A stretch of DNA of 64,000 nucleotides. Source: Cerasicoccus maritimus (GTDB taxonomy: Bacteria > Verrucomicrobiota > Verrucomicrobiia > Opitutales > Cerasicoccaceae). How positions within the stretch are numbered: position 1 is the stretch's first letter; every line of letters starts with the position of its first letter. The notes beneath the pieces were generated by a model. The model did not search any database and had not been told where the DNA came from. It saw nothing but the letters and a program-made list of their open reading frames with translations. Positions 1 through 9,526 of the stretch are shown here, piece after piece. Location of the stretch: the NCBI GenBank assembly GCA_031296935.1, contig JAVDPD010000015.1, positions 1 through 64,000 on the forward strand, read 5' to 3'. The translations under genes and the position numbers were made by a program.

Positions 1-327
1 GTCGTTCTTGCATTAGGACCAGACTGATAATCCATGGTCTATCACACAACTGTCAGATTGCCTCGTAACTACTTCAGTTCACGGGTTGAGCAGATTTTTG
101 TCTCGATCAATCCTTGGGTGCCAGGCGAGGAGTTGGAAAATTTTCTTCGCTTTCGGAGGCGGGTAGATCGATGCTTCGACCGATGTTTTTTACCTTTGAT
201 ATAACTTTGCATTGCAAAGTTATATCTGTTGAAGGATGGGCAGCATGATGGCAGACTTCTTCTGCTTAATCTGCACGCGTAGCAAACCAGCGTTGACCTG
301 GTTCCTGAAATTATAAGGCTGGAATGC
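1..327. other. Leading gap without a convincing gene
   Basis: No frame gives a recognisable protein in these 327 bases, and no tRNA-like fold was seen. The stretch presumably carries the promoter of the AraC-type gene that begins at 328. Its one clear structure is the 29-nt palindrome at 198-226. Confidence 0.5.
198..226. repeat. Perfect 29-nt palindrome, TTTGC family
   Basis: Two 14-nt arms (GATATAACTTTGCA and its reverse complement) flank a single central T with no mismatch. The core CTTTGCATTGCAAAG recurs at 55796-55810 and is related to palindromes at 13881, 18296, 21674 and 63755. It lies about 100 bases before the AraC-type gene, so it could be an operator or an RNA hairpin. The dispersed relatives favour a repeat-derived hairpin. 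Confidence 0.7.
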
Positions 328-1320
328 GTGGACCAGCAGCCCACATTTAAATTTGATTTTCAGCGGATTACTCATGCAGAGGAATTCACTCAGCCAACTT
401 TTTTTATCACGCAGGAGGTGACGCAGTTGGCGCCTGGTCCTGCCCTGACATCATTGGAAACTTTAATGATGCCAGAACTGATTTTTACGAGAGTACAACA
501 ATTCACTCTCATGCGTACGCAGCAGCATTTCAAAGGCAGCGGCATACACCTCATTGTTCCCTATGACGTTGATCACATTGCGTTCAAATGGTGTTCTAAT
601 GTCGGCGCGCCTGGAGAAATTGCAATTGGTCCACAGCTCGGTGATTTTGAAATGCTTTCTCCTCCGGGTGGGAAAGGATACTTCATTCATCTTTCGCAAG
701 CCTTAGCTGGCGAAATGAATTGGCTTGTCTCGGATAAATACTGGTTTCGGCCGCACCCAGATTCATTGCAGGCGCTTTTGAGCTGTTGTCACGCCTTAGC
801 TAATGCATTGCCAACTGCTGACCAACTGATTGATCCGCTCTTCCCACTCTTGCAGCGTAATCGCTTGCTCGCACATTTAAAAGAAGTGCTCGATGCGCAC
901 TTTGCCATGCAGTTGGAACAGCGGTCTCCCGTTAACGCCACTGCCAGCCGCTACAATCAAATTTTAAAAGAAGCGATCGCTTTATCCGATTATTATGAAG
1001 AGCGGGGGGAAGCTTTGACGGTAAGCCAATTGGCTGATTCCGTTGGAGTTACGCCGCGCACCATCAATCGGGCATTTCAGTTTTGGGCCGGACTTTCGGC
1101 AGAGCGTTTTTTTCTGTGCAAACGCCTGAATCGGGTTCGCCAGCAACTAACACAGAGCCGACTTGGGAGGGGGCGCATCACCCGCGCATTTAGCGATCAT
1201 GGGTTTACGCATCTATCCCGCGCGAGTCAGTTTTACAGTGAGCTGTTTGGTGAGCTGCCCAGGGAAACACGGTACCGTGACCTCGATGCGTTGAGACGGT
1301 TAAACGTTAATTTTCTCTGA
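328..1320 (+). CDS. AraC-family transcriptional regulator
   Basis: This is a 330-residue DNA-binding regulator of the AraC/XylS family. The last third carries the double helix-turn-helix: a first HTH around residues 229-255 (LTVSQLADSVGVTPRTINRA) and a second in the segment with GRITRAFSDHGFTHLSRASQ. The N-terminal 200 residues resemble the effector domains of AraC proteins but give no hint of ligand. The start is a GTG at 328, and no better ATG is available upstream. It lies 222 bases before the large heparinase-like gene on the same strand and may control it; that link is inferred from position only. Confidence 0.85.
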   Translation: MDQQPTFKFDFQRITHAEEFTQPTFFITQEVTQLAPGPALTSLETLMMPELIFTRVQQFTLMRTQQHFKGSGIHLIVPYDVDHIAFKWCSNVGAPGEIAIGPQLGDFEMLSPPGGKGYFIHLSQALAGEMNWLVSDKYWFRPHPDSLQALLSCCHALANALPTADQLIDPLFPLLQRNRLLAHLKEVLDAHFAMQLEQRSPVNATASRYNQILKEAIALSDYYEERGEALTVSQLADSVGVTPRTINRAFQFWAGLSAERFFLCKRLNRVRQQLTQSRLGRGRITRAFSDHGFTHLSRASQFYSELFGELPRETRYRDLDALRRLNVNFL

Positions 1321-1542
1321 ATATCTACAGCGTGTCCGAATTCGGATATTCTGTCTTCATAATACGGCGTATAGTTTAGGCGTAGGCATGCGTGAGGTCG
1401 TTTAGTAACTAACTGAACTTCCCATGCCATGCAGTGTGAAACCAATCTTCGTATTATGTCGATTACTATACTCAATCTATCCCTGTATTCTTTGCGCCGC
1501 CAGTGGTTCGCCTTTGTTCTCGAAGTTATACTCTCCAATGCT

Positions 1543-4500
1543 GTGGGTAGGCCTTGCATCAAAAGGCTGAGTGCTCTGTTCGGTTTATTGTTGGTCACTC
1601 AGGCAACTGCTTGGGCTGGAGAAAACGAAAACCTCGACTTGGGGGCGCCGGATTATCCTGATGTGTCGGTTCAACTATCACCTGATTTTGCGAAGGCGCA
1701 TCCGATCTATAGCCATAACATGCGCAATGGAGAGGCCTATTTGCAGTCGGCAGGCAGCCACGATTTGACGCCACAGCAGTGGGCGGATCTTGTGCCGGAA
1801 CAGGTCCCAAGTATGACCTCGGATTGTCCAAATTGTGGTAATCATGATTGGCAATTTGATTTCAATGATCCGGATCACATTACCTGTGCCCACTGCTCCG
1901 AACAATTTCCGGACAATGACTCTTTCCCAGAGCAGACGAAGGTCTTGCAAACGCCTTGGGGAACCGAAACGGCAATTCAATATTATGAGGATAGCGAAGG
2001 AAATGTTTACTACCTTCGCGGGCAATTGGATACTTGCCGCTTTGAAACGATGCAGAAGGGATACCTCGATCTGGCCCGTGCTTGGTTTCAAAACAAGGAT
2101 ACTGACCCAGAAAAAGCCGCCTACTACGCTGAGCGCGTACAAGCTGTGCTGCTTGAATACGCCAAGGTGTATCCGACGTATCTGCCAGTCGACGAATATA
2201 ATCGCATCTACTACGACACCGGCGCCCCAGGAGTTTTGGATGGGCAGGAAGTCGAAGATTGGCGACCCGCATATCCACATACGGGTTCCTTGTGGGTGCG
2301 TTGGCCGTGGACAGGCTCAATTCCCAGTGACCTCGCGTATGTTTACGATATTTGCTATGCCTCTCCGGGCATGGACGACACGGTTCCGGGTTGGGGCCAG
2401 ACGCTGCGTGAGTTGATCGAGGACCGCATCTTTGATACTGCAGTTGACTATGTGCAGGCTTATGAATGGACGTTTCATATCCGCGGCAACACTCAGTCGC
2501 ACTTTCGCAAGGTGGCTGAATTGGCGGCGATATGCGGGCGCCCGGATTATGCACGGTATGTTCGTGATGTGATCGCGTATTCTGAAAGCATGTATGACCT
2601 TGGCTGGGATGCTGTTTCAACACAGGGGCCATGGTATCATCGCCTTTGGATGAGTAACCCGGTTTGGGCTTCCTATGCCTTGGCGCATTACAGCGACCCG
2701 GTCGGCTATGTGGATGAGGATGGTGTGCGGCTTGATTATTTCGATCCACGCACATCGCCCAATATGCAAAGGTTGAATTGGAATTGGCGTTCACTGATTC
2801 TCCCGGATGGCAATGATCTGCCTTGGCACGATGCTGCTGATATCCTCGATGGGCCGTATTTGCACGGATTGATTGGAGAAACCCAAACTCGAATCTTACC
2901 AGGACTGGGGCAAGTGGTGCTGGCAGATGGTGCTGGTGACGAGCAGGTCGAGGCTCATTTGCACTGGTCGGGTGGCAATAATCACGCCCATATGGACATG
3001 CTGAATCTGTATCTCTGGGGGCACGGACGCGAATTGTTTGGCGACCGGCTTTCTAAAAGCAGTGCGCAGCATTCTTTGGTTTATGTCGATGGTAACGCAG
3101 CCTACCGCAACGATCTCTCCCACGACAATCGGGGCAATCTGGAATGGTATACACCCAACTTCAGGGGAATATCCATCACGCGGACGGATGGACTTCCCGG
3201 TATGCAACATGATAACGGGTCGACTCGGGCTAATCGCTATCGCCGCACCATTGCGCTTAACACTATGGACCTGGCACATCCTTATGTGCTGGACGTTTTT
3301 GAGGTAGCCGGTGGCAGTACGCATGATTACCGCCTGGTTGGGTCGGCTCATGAAGTTCAGTCTTTCTCAACTAATTTCAACTTGCAAAATGATGCCGACA
3401 TTCAATCACTCGGCTTAAGCGAGACCGTATCAGGGCCGCTCGATAAAAGTGGCTACGTGGAGCTGTCTTTTGACAGTGATCCCAGCGTTGGAACGCGTAG
3501 TCATTTCTTTCAGGATGAATCAACCGAACTCATCATTGCGCGTGGCGAGGCGCTGTTTGGTGGAGCCTCGGGAAACTCTGCCCAAATCGTTCTTCGTCGC
3601 GAAGATTCGGCGGGCAATTTGGAATCTACTTTCGTTGCGGTTCATGAGTTAAAGAATGGCGCATCGTCGATCCAGTCAGTTGAGCAGGAATGGCTTGGCG
3701 CCAATACACTTGGCGTGACCATTACAACCACGAGTGGACGGTCCGACTATTATCTGCTATCGTTCAGTGGACAGGCCGAAATGTCATACGGTCCGGTGAG
3801 CGCGAATGCCCAATGCGCAATGGCCAGCATTCATGGAGACAATACGGATCTTTGGATGGTTGGCGGTGTTTCCGTATCCGCCAACGGGAAAACACTCACC
3901 AGTTCGGTGGCAGAGTTTACGGGAGCGGTTTCGAGCCCCACCCGCCGTCAGGATGGTGACAGCCAAGACAGCTTTCTTACCGATGCAGGGTTGCCTGTCG
4001 GTGAGGAATTAGCCGGAGAAGTTGCTCTGTTGGAATTCTGTGATGTATCCGGCAATGTCATTTTTGTCAATGGGTTCACGGTGTTGAACGTGGTGCAAGA
4101 AGGCGCCGAGCAGCGAGTCGTGGTTAAGGAGGATGTCGCCTTCACGATCGATGGTGATACCGTAATTGAAGGCTATAAGAATTGGCGTGAAGCGCACCAT
4201 ATCAATCTACGCATGGCTAACAGCGTTTCTTCGATTCCCACGCCAAAACTGTTGGGCGACGATCTTTTCTTCCCTTTGGAATTCACTCCTGAAATCGCAC
4301 TGACCAATGGTGGCGATTTTGAGTGGATGACTAATGGGGATTCAGGCAATACGCAGATTTCTGTTGATGGCGGCGCCTTTGCTGCCGCGACAGCTACCAG
4401 CACCTATTTGGCGCCGAGTAACCTTGCCTCGACGGTCCGCATTACCGAGGAAAATGCGGATGGCGTTTATCCGTCGGTAATCAATGAATACCAGGTTTTT

Positions 4501-7098
4501 TCCATGTTCCCGGCGCAGTCCGTTGCGGTGTCATTGCGTGAGGGAATATGGATCAGCGAATACCAGGGGGTTGATCATCCGGGGCTCAGTGGGGTCGTTT
4601 CTGAATCTGATGATTGGGGGACACCTGCGACTCTGCGAAACGTAGCGCAGCTATCCAATCCATTGACGGCGAACACCTATAGTGCAATGAAAGCCGAGGG
4701 CTATCTCGACATCCCCACTACTGGACTCTACACGTTTTATTTCCACTGCGGAGGAGGTCGCTTATGGATTGACGACACCTTGGTGGTCGACTCTGCGCGT
4801 GTTAAAGACAGTCACTTATACATTCCGCTGAAGCTCTACCTGGAGCAGGGGTTGCACAAGCTGGATACCGAAACCTTCGAGGGCTATGATACCAACGAAC
4901 TCTCCTTGGATTGGGAAGGTCCGGGCATCGAAAGGGAAACGATTTCAGCAGAATATTTTAGGTCCGCAGTTGATCCAAATAATCCGGATAACCCAGTGAC
5001 GCACAGCCTGAGTGTAACGCATAACGCCAATGGTTCGGTACTTCCCGCGAATGCTGTCGAGCTTGCGGAAGGGGCGAGCCAGACTTTTACGTTTATGTCA
5101 GACTTTGGTTATCAAGTGGCAGATGTCGTGGTGGATGGCGTGAGCGTCGGAGCTGTTGTCGCTTACACTTTCAGTGATGTAACGACGGCGCACTCGATAC
5201 AAGTTACTTTCGAACCCGCATTCGACCTGCCTGCATCATCTGATTTGTTGGTTAATGGCTCATTCGAGTCAGGCGCGGCTAATTTCAACTTTACTGACAA
5301 CGCTGGCGATCTGCCTTTGACGCTGGATATGGTTGGGCAATGGATCACGCGCGAGAAGAATGAGGATCGTAACATGGATTTTGCCGACATCAGTTCGAAC
5401 ATCAATGGCCAGGACGGCAGCGTGTCGATGTTATTTCAATCGGCATACCGGCGAGGTTTGGTTCAGGTCGTTGATGTTTCGCAAATGAATCTTTCCGGGC
5501 GCGATTTGGTTTTGTCTGTATCATTTGTTGCGCCAGGGCGCGGTGAGCTCGAATCGGACGACATGGCCTGCTATCAGGTTGTTGGCTTCAATGATTTTAC
5601 TGACCTGACTGTGGACATTGGTGGAAGCTATGGATTCAGTGGTGGCAATTATGACAAGCTGATGTTTAAGCGCCGTATTGCGGATGCCGAACTCTCGGAA
5701 AGCACTTACACGGTATTCAGTGAAACCATTAGCGTGCAAAATGATTACAACTACATTGCGGTGCTGGTCGGGGGCTTGGCTGGCTCGAATAACGACGACG
5801 CTCAATATGTGGCCGTTGATAATGTCATGCTGGCAATTAAGACGGCCTCGAATACCCCTCCTGTCGCCTATGATGGCTCTGCGTCAGTTGCCGAAGGCGA
5901 CTCTGTAGTCATTACACTGACCGGTTCAGACCAAGAAAATGATTCACTGACTTACAGTGTTTCATCGGCTCCTTCTCATGGTGAGTTGAGTGGTGCGGCG
6001 CCCAATCTGACATACACTCCAAGTGCTGGCTACAGTGGCGCTGACAGCTTTACGTTTACGGTGGATGACGGTCAGGATATTAGTGATCCTGCCACTGTAA
6101 CGATAGCGGTGATTGCGGCTCCTCAGCCTTCGCTCAATTTATTGGTAAACGGTTCGTTTGAGTCTGGAGCGGCAAACTTCAACTTCACCGGGAACGCCGG
6201 GGACTTACCTCTGACTGTGGACATGATTGGGCAATGGCTTACGCGGGAGGTGAATGAGGATAGTAACATGGATCTTGCTGATATTAGCTCGATTGTGAGT
6301 GGTCAGGACGGCAGCGTTTCTATGTTGTTTCAATCCACCTCAAAGCGGGGGCTCGTTCAGATTGTTGACGTCACTGCTGTCGATCTATCAGGCAAGGAAC
6401 TTACCTTTTCCGCTTCCTTTGCGACACCGGGACGTGAGTTACAGAATTTGGATGATGTAGGCTGCTACCAAATTGTTGGCTTCAACAGCTTCACTGATCT
6501 GAGCGTGGACATCGGCGGTAGATATGCATTTACCGGTGGCGCCTTTGATGACTTGGTGGCCAAGCGGAGGCTCACCGATGCAGAGCTCTCGGGGAGCGAC
6601 TACACAGTCTTTCAGGAAACGGTCGCCCTCGTAAATGACTACGATTACATCGCGGTGTTAGTGGGTGGGTTGGCTGGCGCAAAAAACAGCGACTCTCAGT
6701 TTGCCGCTGTTGATCACATTCAGCTAAACATCGATGCGGCTACAGAAACGGTAGGGGTCCTCTCTGTAGCCCTCGCAGTGACGGATATTGGTGAGGATAC
6801 TGATGCGGATAACGATGGTTGGAACGATGCTGATGAAATTGCATTGGGCACGGACCCTCATGATCCGAGTTCTGTTTTTGCGATCACTTCTTGCGTGATG
6901 ATTCCCGAATCCGGCATGCTTAGAATTGGCTGGCCCAGCGTTTCTGGCGTGCAGTACAGGGTTTGGATTAGTTCGGATTTGATTGACTGGACAGTTGCGC
7001 GCGATTGGGAAAATGCTGTTAGTCCACCGGAGGATATACTCGATCTGGAAATGTCGTCTTCCAATCTGTTCTTCAAGGTGGAAGCGGATATTCCGTAA
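1543..7098 (+). CDS. Secreted heparinase II/III-like multidomain protein
   Basis: This is a very large secreted protein (1,851 residues from the GTG at 1543) of the heparinase II/III-type lyase family, which cleaves uronic-acid polysaccharides. I chose the GTG because it gives a clean signal peptide ending around TQATAWA; the frame is open further upstream to 1429. Domains in order: a zinc-ribbon-like motif (C95, C98, C115, C118), an alpha-toroid region, a heparinase C-terminal sandwich containing GGNNHAHMDML, a PA14-like domain (nucleotides about 4690-4950), an InlB-like repeat, a first copy of a roughly 200-residue domain, a cadherin-like domain, a second copy of that domain, a calcium-binding DADNDGWNDADE stretch and a C-terminal beta domain common in Verrucomicrobia. 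Substrate unknown. The catalytic residues were not verified. Confidence 0.85.
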   Translation: MGRPCIKRLSALFGLLLVTQATAWAGENENLDLGAPDYPDVSVQLSPDFAKAHPIYSHNMRNGEAYLQSAGSHDLTPQQWADLVPEQVPSMTSDCPNCGNHDWQFDFNDPDHITCAHCSEQFPDNDSFPEQTKVLQTPWGTETAIQYYEDSEGNVYYLRGQLDTCRFETMQKGYLDLARAWFQNKDTDPEKAAYYAERVQAVLLEYAKVYPTYLPVDEYNRIYYDTGAPGVLDGQEVEDWRPAYPHTGSLWVRWPWTGSIPSDLAYVYDICYASPGMDDTVPGWGQTLRELIEDRIFDTAVDYVQAYEWTFHIRGNTQSHFRKVAELAAICGRPDYARYVRDVIAYSESMYDLGWDAVSTQGPWYHRLWMSNPVWASYALAHYSDPVGYVDEDGVRLDYFDPRTSPNMQRLNWNWRSLILPDGNDLPWHDAADILDGPYLHGLIGETQTRILPGLGQVVLADGAGDEQVEAHLHWSGGNNHAHMDMLNLYLWGHGRELFGDRLSKSSAQHSLVYVDGNAAYRNDLSHDNRGNLEWYTPNFRGISITRTDGLPGMQHDNGSTRANRYRRTIALNTMDLAHPYVLDVFEVAGGSTHDYRLVGSAHEVQSFSTNFNLQNDADIQSLGLSETVSGPLDKSGYVELSFDSDPSVGTRSHFFQDESTELIIARGEALFGGASGNSAQIVLRREDSAGNLESTFVAVHELKNGASSIQSVEQEWLGANTLGVTITTTSGRSDYYLLSFSGQAEMSYGPVSANAQCAMASIHGDNTDLWMVGGVSVSANGKTLTSSVAEFTGAVSSPTRRQDGDSQDSFLTDAGLPVGEELAGEVALLEFCDVSGNVIFVNGFTVLNVVQEGAEQRVVVKEDVAFTIDGDTVIEGYKNWREAHHINLRMANSVSSIPTPKLLGDDLFFPLEFTPEIALTNGGDFEWMTNGDSGNTQISVDGGAFAAATATSTYLAPSNLASTVRITEENADGVYPSVINEYQVFSMFPAQSVAVSLREGIWISEYQGVDHPGLSGVVSESDDWGTPATLRNVAQLSNPLTANTYSAMKAEGYLDIPTTGLYTFYFHCGGGRLWIDDTLVVDSARVKDSHLYIPLKLYLEQGLHKLDTETFEGYDTNELSLDWEGPGIERETISAEYFRSAVDPNNPDNPVTHSLSVTHNANGSVLPANAVELAEGASQTFTFMSDFGYQVADVVVDGVSVGAVVAYTFSDVTTAHSIQVTFEPAFDLPASSDLLVNGSFESGAANFNFTDNAGDLPLTLDMVGQWITREKNEDRNMDFADISSNINGQDGSVSMLFQSAYRRGLVQVVDVSQMNLSGRDLVLSVSFVAPGRGELESDDMACYQVVGFNDFTDLTVDIGGSYGFSGGNYDKLMFKRRIADAELSESTYTVFSETISVQNDYNYIAVLVGGLAGSNNDDAQYVAVDNVMLAIKTASNTPPVAYDGSASVAEGDSVVITLTGSDQENDSLTYSVSSAPSHGELSGAAPNLTYTPSAGYSGADSFTFTVDDGQDISDPATVTIAVIAAPQPSLNLLVNGSFESGAANFNFTGNAGDLPLTVDMIGQWLTREVNEDSNMDLADISSIVSGQDGSVSMLFQSTSKRGLVQIVDVTAVDLSGKELTFSASFATPGRELQNLDDVGCYQIVGFNSFTDLSVDIGGRYAFTGGAFDDLVAKRRLTDAELSGSDYTVFQETVALVNDYDYIAVLVGGLAGAKNSDSQFAAVDHIQLNIDAATETVGVLSVALAVTDIGEDTDADNDGWNDADEIALGTDPHDPSSVFAITSCVMIPESGMLRIGWPSVSGVQYRVWISSDLIDWTVARDWENAVSPPEDILDLEMSSSNLFFKVEADIP
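5240..6745 (+). repeat. Intragenic duplication of a 200-residue domain
   Basis: Inside the heparinase-like gene, bases about 5240-5850 and 6130-6745 encode two copies of the same domain. Both begin LLVNGSFESGAANFNFT and share QDGSVSMLFQS and DYxYIAVLVGGLAG. A cadherin-like domain (about 5853-6120) separates them. The copies have diverged at many codons, so the duplication is not recent. The domain looks like a carbohydrate-binding jelly roll; that is an inference. Confidence 0.85.
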
Positions 7099-7139
7099 AA
7101 GCTTCTTGGGGGATGTCCCGATGCGGTCGTTATAAAAGC

Positions 7140-7883
7140 TTAAGCCCCTTGCCCGAGCTGGTCCGTTGCCCCGCAAAGCAGTGATTCCAAGGTTGCTTGC
7201 TTGGCGAGGCAGGCTTCGATTGTCAGGCAGAAAAAGACCGCGCCGATTTGCGCGCCATGTTTAAAACTACGGGCGATGCGGCAAACGCCCGGGCGCTCTT
7301 GTGAGCGATCGATCAAGCAGTCGCTGTCTTGCCGCATGGCATCGAGGTGCGGGCGAAAGGCGGGCTTTGTCGGGAACTTACTCAGTGGTCCCTTGAGGTA
7401 TGCGTTACGTTCGCTTGCCGGTAATTCGCTGAGCACCGCTATGGCCGCGGCGTGGTCGGGCTCGAAGTGAAGCAGCCCGCCGGGCGGCAATACCGAGATG
7501 CCGCCGCTCATGGATTTCGAGTGCAAGGTGGTAATGTGGTCGCCCTCGAGGATCACCACCGCCGCGGATTCATCAGCGCTACTCGTCAGCTGGTCGACTT
7601 CTTTTTGCGCAAGCGTGGCGAGGGTGGGGCGCTCGTTATTCAGGTAGCTGCCCCACGCGCGGACTTGTTCGGTGATGCTGTAGCCAATGTCCGCGTCGCG
7701 GCTAATGTAGCCATAGGCCTCAAGCGCTTTCAGCGTTCGCGAAAGACTGGAGTCCTGAATGCCCGGCAGATTTGCGCGCAGCTCGGAGTAGCGCACCGCG
7801 CCGCCAGCACGAATGATCTGGTTGAGAATGTGGAGACCGCGGTCGAGCGCGGGCAGTGCGTTTTTGGAAACTCCGTCGGACAT
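7140..7883 (-). CDS. IclR-family transcriptional regulator
   Basis: This is a 247-residue regulator with the IclR layout. An N-terminal winged helix-turn-helix (residues about 8-75, with ALDRGLHILNQI and SSLSRTLKALEAYGYI) is followed by an effector-binding GAF-like domain ending in a cysteine-containing C-terminal part. Its ATG overlaps the stop of the upstream sulfatase gene in a TAATG junction, so the two are probably translationally coupled. It probably senses a product of the sulfatase/aminotransferase cluster. Specificity cannot be read from the sequence. Confidence 0.85.
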   Translation of the reverse strand: MSDGVSKNALPALDRGLHILNQIIRAGGAVRYSELRANLPGIQDSSLSRTLKALEAYGYISRDADIGYSITEQVRAWGSYLNNERPTLATLAQKEVDQLTSSADESAAVVILEGDHITTLHSKSMSGGISVLPPGGLLHFEPDHAAAIAVLSELPASERNAYLKGPLSKFPTKPAFRPHLDAMRQDSDCLIDRSQERPGVCRIARSFKHGAQIGAVFFCLTIEACLAKQATLESLLCGATDQLGQGA

Positions 7884-9400
7884 TAGGCGCCTGAGATGCG
7901 TGGCATGCTGATAACTTCTTTTGCCATCTCAGCCTGCATGAAGCGCTGGAGCAACTTCGATTTTATCTCCAGATAACTTGGGTCGTCGAAACGGTTTTCA
8001 AACTCGCCGGGATCGTTCTTTAAATCATAGAGCTCGCCGGCTTCGAGGTTGCGGAAAACGGTCAGCTTGTAGTCGGCTTCGATGTAGGTCTTGTTCTCGC
8101 AAACGCCGGGCTCGTGGTTGTTTTCCACGATGCACCAATCGCGCAGTTTTTCCTGTTGGCCGGTCCAGACATTGAGTTGGTCGAGGCCGGTCATTTTCTG
8201 CGGCTTGCCAATGCCCGCAGCGGACAGAAAGCTGACGGGCAAATCGACCAGGCTTTGCAAGGCATCGGTGCGCGTACCAGCTGGGACGTGTCCCGGCCAG
8301 GTCGCGATCATTGGCACTTTGACGCCGTCTTCGTAATGGAAAGGACCCTTGGCGATGAGGTTGTGTTGCCCGTAGTAATGCCCGTGGTCAGTGGTGAAAA
8401 CGATCAGCGTATTGTCGGTCAAGCCCAGCTCGTCGAGCTTGTCGAGCGTCTTGCCGATGTAGTGATCCATGCACGAAACCATGCCGTAATAGATGGCCAT
8501 GTCCTTACGCTTGTCGGCCTCGGAGCGAAGGTGACTGCTCACGCCATGCATCCACTGACCCGCGGCAAGTCCATGCTCGGCCAAGACCGGGTTTTCCATC
8601 TGCGTGATCTGGTGGAAAATCGTATTCTTGTCGTGCTCGCCCTCGCGACCTTCGGGCAGGGTGAGACTGTCCGGATCATACATGTCGACCCACGGCTTGG
8701 GCACGATGTAGGGCGGGTGCGGATCGAAGTAGCTCGACCATACAAAGAACGGCGTATCGCTTGCGGCGAAGTCCTCGATGATCGCGTTTGTGCGCTCGCT
8801 TATCCACGTGTTGTAATGAAATTCTTCCGGAATGTTCCACTCGCCATACTGTTCGCCGGAGGTGCCGGTCGGCTTTTGGTAACACTTGCGCCAGTCGGTG
8901 AAACCCTTCTCTTCCATCCAAATCGCGTAGTGCTGGCCCACGTGCGCTTCGTCGGCGTGGTTGCGCGCGAGCTCGAAACGATCAAATCCGTAGAACGGCC
9001 CTTGGTAGTTTTTCCAAAACTCAAGGTCCTGCAAAATAGGATAAGATTCCAACGACGGGTATTCTTCGGTCGATTTGAGTGGCTGGAAATGGGCCTTGCC
9101 GATGAGCGCGGTTTGGTAACCCGCGTCGTGCCATGAGTCGTTCATCGTCGGCACCGACTCGTCGAGCTTGGTGCCCAGCGTGTGAGCGCCGTGTTGGCTC
9201 GGATACATGCCGGTCAGGATGCTGGCACGCGTCGGTGTGCAAGTCGGATTGGGGCAATACGCCCGGTCGAAAATCAGGCCGCGTGCGGCGAGTCGATCCA
9301 AGTTCGGCGTCTTAATTTCCGGGTTGTTGTAGCCCATGGTCATCCAATGTTGTTGGTCACTGGTGATCAAGAGAATGTTGGGGCGCGGGTTTGTTTGCAT
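7883..9400 (-). CDS. Type I sulfatase (formylglycine-dependent)
   Basis: This is a 505-residue sulfatase of the alkaline-phosphatase superfamily that hydrolyses sulfate esters. The maturation motif C54-T-P-T-R58 marks a Cys-type enzyme, in which the cysteine is oxidised to formylglycine. D15/Q16 in LLITSDQQ and the later DHGHYYG segment supply metal and active-site residues. I place the start at the ATG at 9400 because the family fold begins immediately; the frame is open upstream but that extension is not protein-like. No signal peptide is visible from this start, so it may be cytoplasmic and act on imported sulfated sugars. It lies 126 bases after the aminotransferase gene and is coupled to the IclR gene. 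Confidence 0.9.
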   Translation of the reverse strand: MQTNPRPNILLITSDQQHWMTMGYNNPEIKTPNLDRLAARGLIFDRAYCPNPTCTPTRASILTGMYPSQHGAHTLGTKLDESVPTMNDSWHDAGYQTALIGKAHFQPLKSTEEYPSLESYPILQDLEFWKNYQGPFYGFDRFELARNHADEAHVGQHYAIWMEEKGFTDWRKCYQKPTGTSGEQYGEWNIPEEFHYNTWISERTNAIIEDFAASDTPFFVWSSYFDPHPPYIVPKPWVDMYDPDSLTLPEGREGEHDKNTIFHQITQMENPVLAEHGLAAGQWMHGVSSHLRSEADKRKDMAIYYGMVSCMDHYIGKTLDKLDELGLTDNTLIVFTTDHGHYYGQHNLIAKGPFHYEDGVKVPMIATWPGHVPAGTRTDALQSLVDLPVSFLSAAGIGKPQKMTGLDQLNVWTGQQEKLRDWCIVENNHEPGVCENKTYIEADYKLTVFRNLEAGELYDLKNDPGEFENRFDDPSYLEIKSKLLQRFMQAEMAKEVISMPRISGA

Positions 9401-9486
9401 GGTTTCAATAACGAAAGTTAATAACGAAAACGCAAGCATAACCGTAAAATGCATATCAAGGCGAACAGAACGGTGGTTGAGTTCCA

Positions 9487-9526
9487 GCGCCAGTGGCGCA
9501 AGACTCCGGTGCAGCGGCACGCTGCC
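9487..9526 (-). repeat. Two-hairpin REP-like element (copy 1)
   Basis: Read on the minus strand, this directly follows the TAA of the aminotransferase gene. GGCAGCGTGCCGCTGCACC, whose GCAGCG and CGCTGC arms form a hairpin, is followed by a second palindrome GCGCCACTGGCGC. The same first hairpin occurs at 18034-18053, 18319-18338 and 63731-63750. It lies between the aminotransferase and sulfatase genes and could stabilise or end the upstream message. Confidence 0.8.

Noticed and set aside
69..344. A 91-codon frame on the minus strand at the window start
   Set aside because: Low-complexity Ser/Arg composition, overlaps the 29-nt palindrome and the AraC-type start; no support.
1335..1346. TCCGAATTCGGA palindrome between the AraC-type and heparinase genes
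   Set aside because: A 12-nt palindrome is easily due to chance; no second half-site or repeat in the window.
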